A DNA stretch of 64,000 nt from Stramonita haemastoma (Eukaryota; Mollusca; Gastropoda; Neogastropoda; Muricidae). The DNA lies in assembly GCA_030674155.1 (NCBI GenBank), contig CM060318.1:89635631-89699630 (forward strand). Direction: 5' to 3'. Under the pieces are notes generated by a model, which ran no database searches, was not told the DNA's origin, and saw only the letters and a program-made list of their open reading frames with translations. Made by a program: the position numbers and the translations under genes. Positions 25,677 through 33,306 of the stretch are shown here, piece after piece (positions within the stretch are counted from its first letter, which is position 1; each line of letters begins with the position of its first letter).

Positions 25677-28600
25677 TGCCTTTTATTGTGTTGTAGTTAC
25701 ATTAGTTATACAGTTACTTGATGTGTTAATTCAATTACTTCATTGTATTATGGTTATAGTTGTTAGGCAGTTCCTTTTCTCTGAATTGTTTGTCTTTTTG
25801 TGTCTAATATCACTGATTGTGAATAGACGTTAAATTGAAGAACAACTGGACATCTACGAAGGTTTGTCGTTCGCAAATGAAGGTGAGAGAAATGATATAG
25901 ACACTGTACTAAAGAAATTCGAAGAATACTGTGTGGGCTCCACAAACGAGACTTACGAAGCTTTCAAGTTTAACTGCAGACACCAGACAGCAGGTGAGAC
26001 CATTGAAGAATATGTGGCAGACCTGAGAAGACTGATCAAAACCTGCAACTATGAACCACTAGAAAATAGACTGCTGAGAGATCAAATTGTGCTAGGTGTA
26101 CGCGACGAGACTTTGAGATCGAAACTGCTAGAAGTCTGACAACTGACGTTGACAGGATGCATTGATATGTGCAGAGCACACGAAACGAGTCAACAACAAA
26201 CTAGGCAGATGGCAATAAAGACACAGGATGCACAGGAAGTCCAAGCGTTTAGAGAAAAGAAATATTCAAAAATGAACATGAAAGAATCGAGATCAGAGAA
26301 TGGAATGAGATGTGGATACTGTGGTGGTAGGCACCCAAGAGCAAAAGAAAAATGTCCAGCTTTTGGGAAGAGATGCAGAGCCTGTGGCGCGAATAATCAC
26401 TTTGCTTTATGCTGCAAAACACCGAAAGCGTACAAGAAGAAAACAAGAATTAGACATTTTGAAGAAGAGGATTCGGATACGGAGAGTAAACATGAAATTC
26501 TCAAGATAGACGATAAAGCAAGAAAAAAGAATAGAAATATACGGGCAAGAATGCTGATCAATGAAATACCAGTAAGATTTCTTCTTGACACAGGAGCAAC
26601 AACAAACGTTATGTCCGAGAGCTTGTACAGAGAAATCATCGGGGATGAACGATGTTCTGACCTGCAAGACACACAGAGAAAACTGGTGATGTTCAATGGA
26701 ACAGAAATGGAGCCAGTTGGGGAGATAGTACTACGAGTGAAGAACCCCAAGAACAGAAAGAAATACAAGGTGAACTTCGTGATTGTGGAAAAAGACTGTA
26801 AACCAGTATTAGGACTGAGAGCTGTACAGGGCATGCAACTGCTGACAATCCATGAAGAAAACATTGCAACAGTATCAGCAGACCAGAAAGCACAGCAGGC
26901 AAGTGCAGAGGACATAATGAAAACATACAAAGATGTCTTTGAAGGAGAAGGAAAGCTGGAAGGTAAACTACACCTGGAAACTGACCCCAGCATTGCGCCA
27001 GTGAAGATGCCTTGTAGGAAATGGCCAATAGCAGTTCAGGAGAAAGTGAAGAATGAACTGAAGCGGTTGGAGAAACTGAACGTTGTCACTAAAGTAGACA
27101 CCCCTACTGAGTGGATCAGCAGCCTGGTCGTGGCAACGAAAAGAATATGGGAAAGTTAGACTCTGCATTGATCCTAAACCTTTGAACAAGGCCCTGAGGA
27201 GAAATGAGTACCCTATTCCAACTGTTGATGATGTACTGCCGCTGCTCCAAGATGCAAAATACTTCACACACCTGGATGCCAGGAACGGATTTTGGCATGT
27301 CGAGCTGGATGAAGAAAGCAGCTACTTAACGACATTCGAAACACCTCTCGGCAAGTACCGATGGAAAAGAATGCCGTTCGGAATTTCACCTGCCCCAGAA
27401 GAATTCCAGAGGAGAATGGACTCAGCTCTGGCAGGATTGCCAGGCGTGGTGGCGGTCCATGACGACATTTTCATCTTTGGCAAAGGTGCAACGGATGAAA
27501 CAGGAGAGAAAGACCATGACGCTAACTTGAACCTGTTTCTACAGCAATGCCGAGACACGGGACTGAAGCTCAACAAGGAAAAGGTCGAGCTGAAGCAAAA
27601 GCAAATCACATACCTTGGACACATCTTTTCAAGAGAAGGTTTAAGAGCAGACCCAAAGAAACTGGATGCAGTTCAACAACTCCCAGTTCCGGAAGACAAA
27701 GCAGCAGTACAAAGACTACTTGGCGTGGTTGGCTACCTTCAGAAGTTTGCGCCAAATCTGTCTGAAGTAGCAGCACCACTCAGAGAACTAGTGAAGAAGG
27801 ACGTCCACTTCAGATGGGATAAGGATGTCCACGGAGAAGCCTTGATGAAAGTGAAGAAAATTCTTTCTGAGCCGCCTGTACTTCGCTACTTTGACTCTTC
27901 AGGAAAGTGCATAACTACACTTCAGTGTGATGCATCACAGTACGGACTAGGAGCATGCCTCATGCAGGATGGCCAGCCTGTCCAGTATGCGTCACGAGCA
28001 TTGACCGGGACAGAGAAGGGCTATGCTCAAATAGAAAAAGAGATGTTGTCAATACTCTTCGGCCTGGAGAGATTTGAGAGGTACGTCTATGGAAGAGACA
28101 TCCTGGTTGAAACAGACCACAAGCCGCTGGAAACTATTCACAAGAAAAGTCTACTCTCAGCACCAAAGAGGATACAATGCATGTTGCTTCGAACTCAGAA
28201 GTTCATGTACACAGTAGTGTACAAGCGTGGAGCTGAGATGTACCTGGCCGACACCCTCAGCAGAGCAGTCAGCGGGAAGGCAGAACAACTAGTCACCCAC
28301 AAAGAAGCAATATTCTACACAGAACTGGAGAACACAGATCCATGTCAAGAACTGGCTATCAGCCAAGAGAGACTCCTCAGTCTGCAGCAAGCGACCGCAG
28401 AAGACGAAACCATGAAAACTCTCAAAGCTGTCATCCTACAAGGATGGCCAGAAGAAAAACGACAACTTTCACAGCAGCTATAAACCTACTTTCCGTTCCG
28501 GGAAGAATTTTCTGTACAGAATGGTCTTGTCTTCAAGAGCCACAGAGTGGTCGTTCCAGAAACAGAAAGAACTGACATCCTAGAGAAACTCCATGCAAGC

Positions 28601-30850
28601 CACTCAGGAATCCAGAGCTGCATAAGAAGAGCACGTGAGGTAGTCTTCTGGCCTAGGGTGAACTTGGACATTGAAGACTTTATCAAGAAATGCAGCGCCT
28701 GCAGCACATTCCAGCGTGGTCAGCAGAAAGAACCACTCATCAGTACAGAGATACCTGACCTGCCCTAACAACACATCGCCTGTGACGTCTTTGAACACAA
28801 CGGCCACGAGTACCTGGTCACCGTGGATCATTACTCAGATTTCTTCGAGCTTGACCGACTGCAAACAAGAGAATCCAAGGAAGTCATCACCTGCTTGAAG
28901 AGACACATAGCAAGACATGGAATCCCAGAACGACTGACAACAGACTGTGGAACTCAGTTTACATCCACCCAGTTTGGAAAGTTCAGCAAAACCTATGGAT
29001 TTGACCATGTCACAAGTTCCCCACACTACCCCCAGTCCAACGGAAAAGCGGAGAGCGCGGTGAAAGCAGCGAAGATGTGCATGAAAAAGGCAGAACACAA
29101 CCATCAGGATCCCTTTCTAGCTCTACTAGAGTTACGAAATATCCCTACAGAGACTGTGAACAGTTCACCTGCTCAAAGACTTTTCAGTAGAAGAACAAGA
29201 ACTCAGGTACCAACTTCAAAGAAACTGCTCAAACCTGCGGTCATATCAGTCAAGAAAGAGCTTGAAAAAAGAAAGATGAAACAAGCTCACTACTACAACA
29301 GAAGTGCAGTGGAACTGACAGAACTACTTCCGGGACAGATAGTAAAGTTCCAACCACCGGGATCTAAGAAGTGGATCAGCGCCAAAGTAGACCGTCAAGT
29401 AAACATCCGGTCATACAACATCCGAACAGAGGATGGACGTCAATACAGGAGGAACCGTCGACAGTTACGGGACACACCTGAAACGAATTTTCCATATACA
29501 GTCAACACTGACAAATGGAGAAGACAGATTTCCGAAGAGCAGCAGGACACTTTTCCCCGCAACCAACAGCAAAAGACGCCGGGAAACCAAATGACAGACA
29601 ACAGGTTATCAAAACAGACGCTGAAAGAAACGGTGCAGCAGCCTGACCAAAGCACTGGACAGCCATCTGAACCAGACAACAGAAAGAGGAGAAAGACGGA
29701 TGAAGTCAGAACTTCAACACAGCCATCCGAACATGGTGCTCCAGACCAGCCGACAGCTACAAGCCAGTCTGACACGATCGGCACCAAGGAGCCAGAAGCA
29801 AGCGCAAAATCAACTCCGACAGAACAACACACGGAACCAGTTGTTTATTACAAAACAAGGTCTGGTAGACAAAGCAAGAAGCCAGATTTTCTGATGTATA
29901 GACCAAAATGAACTCTGTCAATATTCCAAAGAAAAAAAACGAACATAGCTCTAAGAACATGGACATGATGATGATGGACTGTAATAATGATCAGGAATAT
30001 TTGTACATAAAAGAAATAGCTACAGGGGAGAGAAACAATGATTAGTAATTTCCATTGCATTAGTAGTCCTAAGACAAGGTGGGAAAGACATTGATTTTGA
30101 GGGGACTGAAAGTTAATTTTTGATTAATTTTGTTTTCTGAAGAAAGGGAGATGTGACGTATGTTAGTAGTAATCAGAATGCTGATAGCAGCACGAGATGA
30201 TTGTGTACATATGAAATGATAGTTGTTCAGTTATTCGAATGCATTGTCAGTGGAGAAGAAGACATCACAGAGTAAAGACGTGGAAGCATTCGCTCTGCCT
30301 TTGAGTCTTTTCTTGAAAGAACGAAACAGCTTGTGATTAAAAATTAGTCCTGTTATTTTTTCTTGCACCACACCCTTGGGCAAAGAGATCCTTTTTTCAG
30401 ATCAGCATAGGTATCAGCCTCTGAAATGTTACAATTAATATGCATAAATAAATGCAGTATGAGTGTGTGAACTGACATACAAAGTGCGTTGCGTGCGTGC
30501 GTGTCGTGCGTGCGTGCTGTGCGTGTGTGTATGTGTGTGTGGTGCATGTGTGTGTGCATGTGTGTGTGTATGTGTGTGTGTGTGCATGTGTGGTGTGTGT
30601 GTGTGTGCGCGTGTGCGTGCGTGTGTGTGCATGCATTCATCTATTTATTCTTTTATATATCTGTTTAATCTTTTATTTTGAGGATAATAGAATAAGCACT
30701 CAAAGTGCTTTTTTACACCCAGTCTCCATGTGTCTGCAGTTTTGTAAATGTTTGTCATCTGTTCCCACCAGCACACAATAGCCCACTCGTCCGAAAGGCG
30801 AAACGGGTTTTTACAATACATCAATTTAGAATCTCATCTGAATGCACATA

Positions 30851-30919
<69 letters not shown>

Positions 30920-30924
30920 CAAGT

Positions 30925-31004
<80 letters not shown>

Positions 31005-33234
31005 CCGGCAGCCAAAATTAAATTATTCATTTTAATATTCAAAACCCATACCATCATAAAGATAATGATCTAACTTAATAAACAAAACAAAAATGAGGTT
31101 TCTATTTTTCATACTTTTGGAGATATGGCCTTTTAAAAATGGGGTACGCTGACGCACTTGACAATCTCAAATATTGTCCAAGTTTGAACCTCAATAGAAT
31201 TGTACAAAACATACATACCTAGTTGAAAATGAGTATTTTAATAAATCTTTATAACATATATTCCAAAGATAAATAAGTTCCATCACTCAAACGTGTATGG
31301 TTGATTTGCACTACGGGTGTCAAACTTTGGAAAAACCACAATTTGACGCAGGTCAAAACTGCGTGATGTGCCAACTTTGAGGCACCAGAGCACAGTGAAA
31401 ATGACAAGCAGTCAGTTTAGACAGCCTCTTCTAGTTGCAGTGTTGATTCTAGGATTTCAAAAAAGGGGGCCCCAAGGGCTCTCTAAAATGAGAAAAGAAC
31501 TACTGATTCATAGAATTTCTTGGTGGTTATACCTGTACGTTGATCAAAAAAAACAACCACCTGACTTTCATTGATTATATTGCCATCTATAAAAAGGAGG
31601 CTGAGAAAGCAATCAAAAGCTTATTGCTAATTTGAAGTTCTAAACATGTTATAAAAACTAGGCCTACAATGTGTTGTCTCAATAGCCTAGTCTCCTTTCT
31701 GATTTGTGCTGTTGACCAGCATGTGCACATGGAGCCAACTTCCATTTGATATCAACGATGTTTTTAAAGGCGATTTTCTGTTCAATCACGGAACTAATTA
31801 AAAACCCATCTCTGAGATCGCTATATTAATTATATAGATATGCCAATATCTGGTGTCAATTCGCATCAGTTTCCCATTAAAAAAAAAAAAATTGCTTCAA
31901 ACTGAACGATGTACAATACGAACTTCACCAGATTGTGTCTGGTATTAGCGAGAGTCTTACGAACCAAATAGATAATAATTTTGCAAATACTCAGCAAAAT
32001 GAAGCTATGGATTCGTTTAATACAGTTCTTAGGTTGATATTTCATGTATTAACTTGCCAAGTGTGTCCTTTAATTCCGTGACATTTAACATATTTGACTA
32101 GGTCCGCATCACTTCTTTTCTATGTTCCGCCATTTTTGTTTTGCCCAAAATGGAGTAAACATGGTTTGATGACACCCTCACTTTGATTGGCCGGTGGTCA
32201 AATTGCACTGAACCAATCATAGAGCTTGATACACCACTGGATTCAGCAAAGACTGGCCTTTCAAGCACACGACTAATGTCTAAGTTTACTTCGTCCGAGG
32301 TTTCATATTTTGGACCGAAAGTGGGCGAACCGCAGCTCGCGTTAAGCGTCTTTAAACTTCTGATTTTTAACTGATTTCAGCTTTTCGTATCCACTTAAAA
32401 CTTATACCGAATAAAAGCTAGAAGCATGCTCTTCTGTTTTGACCCATTTTGAAGTTGATGCAGAGCAATGAGCACTTCATACGTAGCGATTTTCTAAACA
32501 CTAAAACATATCGATTTGCTCGCTCAGCTACTGGCGGTGTACATCGAGCCAAGAACGCGTTTCGATTTTTGTGCAAGAGTTGGTGTGTTTTTTTGTGCAA
32601 GAGTTGGTGTTTGTTTATTTTATTTTATACCACTTTATGTCACAGCAGATTTCTCTGCGTGAAATTCGGGCTGCTCTCCCTGGGGAGAGCGTGTCGCCAC
32701 AAGTGCAGCGCCTACCCATTATTAATTTCCCCCCCTCAGGGATGGTGTCTAAACACGACACCTGTGTGCATACTGGTTTGTTTGTTTTTTAATAATTTTG
32801 TCATCCGCTCCTACCAGCTCATGATGGCCTGCTCTTCCGAAAGGCAGAACGGGATTTTACTATGTGCGCAAGATGTTCTGCGTGCGTTTGCACATGGGAC
32901 CTCGGTTTATAGTCTCATCCGAATGACTTTGACATTCAGTTCGATTTTTTCGTCAAACTGGGAAGGGCGAGCTGGATACGAGCCCAGAAACTTGCGGTTT
33001 ACATATTGGCAGGCGAACGTCTTAACCATCCTGCCACCGTCCGACCTTCACACCATGGCATGCAAACACAATCAATCAACCCAGAGCACATAAGTAAACA
33101 TCAATGTTTGTTTTTTTCAAATTTTTATGCCCATTCTTTTGATAGTTTCCATGATCTAGCCTGTCAAAAAACATGCATTTTCCCCACTCGTAGGCTCAAA
33201 GAAGGGCTGCATACGACCTTGTGTTGTGTGGTGT

Positions 33235-33306
<72 letters not shown>

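Larger units (their letters stand above)
24602..30328 (+). mobile_element. Gypsy-type LTR retrotransposon, complete but inactivated
   Basis: Full element of 5727 bp in VDAC intron 2, opposite in orientation to the gene. It has 177-bp LTRs starting TGTGACG and ending GAAACA, a 5-bp target duplication GCTTG (24597-24601 and 30329-30333), a primer-binding site, gag with zinc knuckles, protease, RT, RNase H, integrase and a polypurine tract, in Ty3/Gypsy order with integrase last. No envelope-like frame is seen. Coding is broken by a nested LINE in gag, a stop at 26137-26139, a frameshift near 27135, and stops at 28481-28483 and 28766-28768. Confidence 0.95.

Noticed and set aside
26397..26993. 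Minus-strand frame of 198 codons
   Set aside because: Antisense of the Gypsy protease/RT region.
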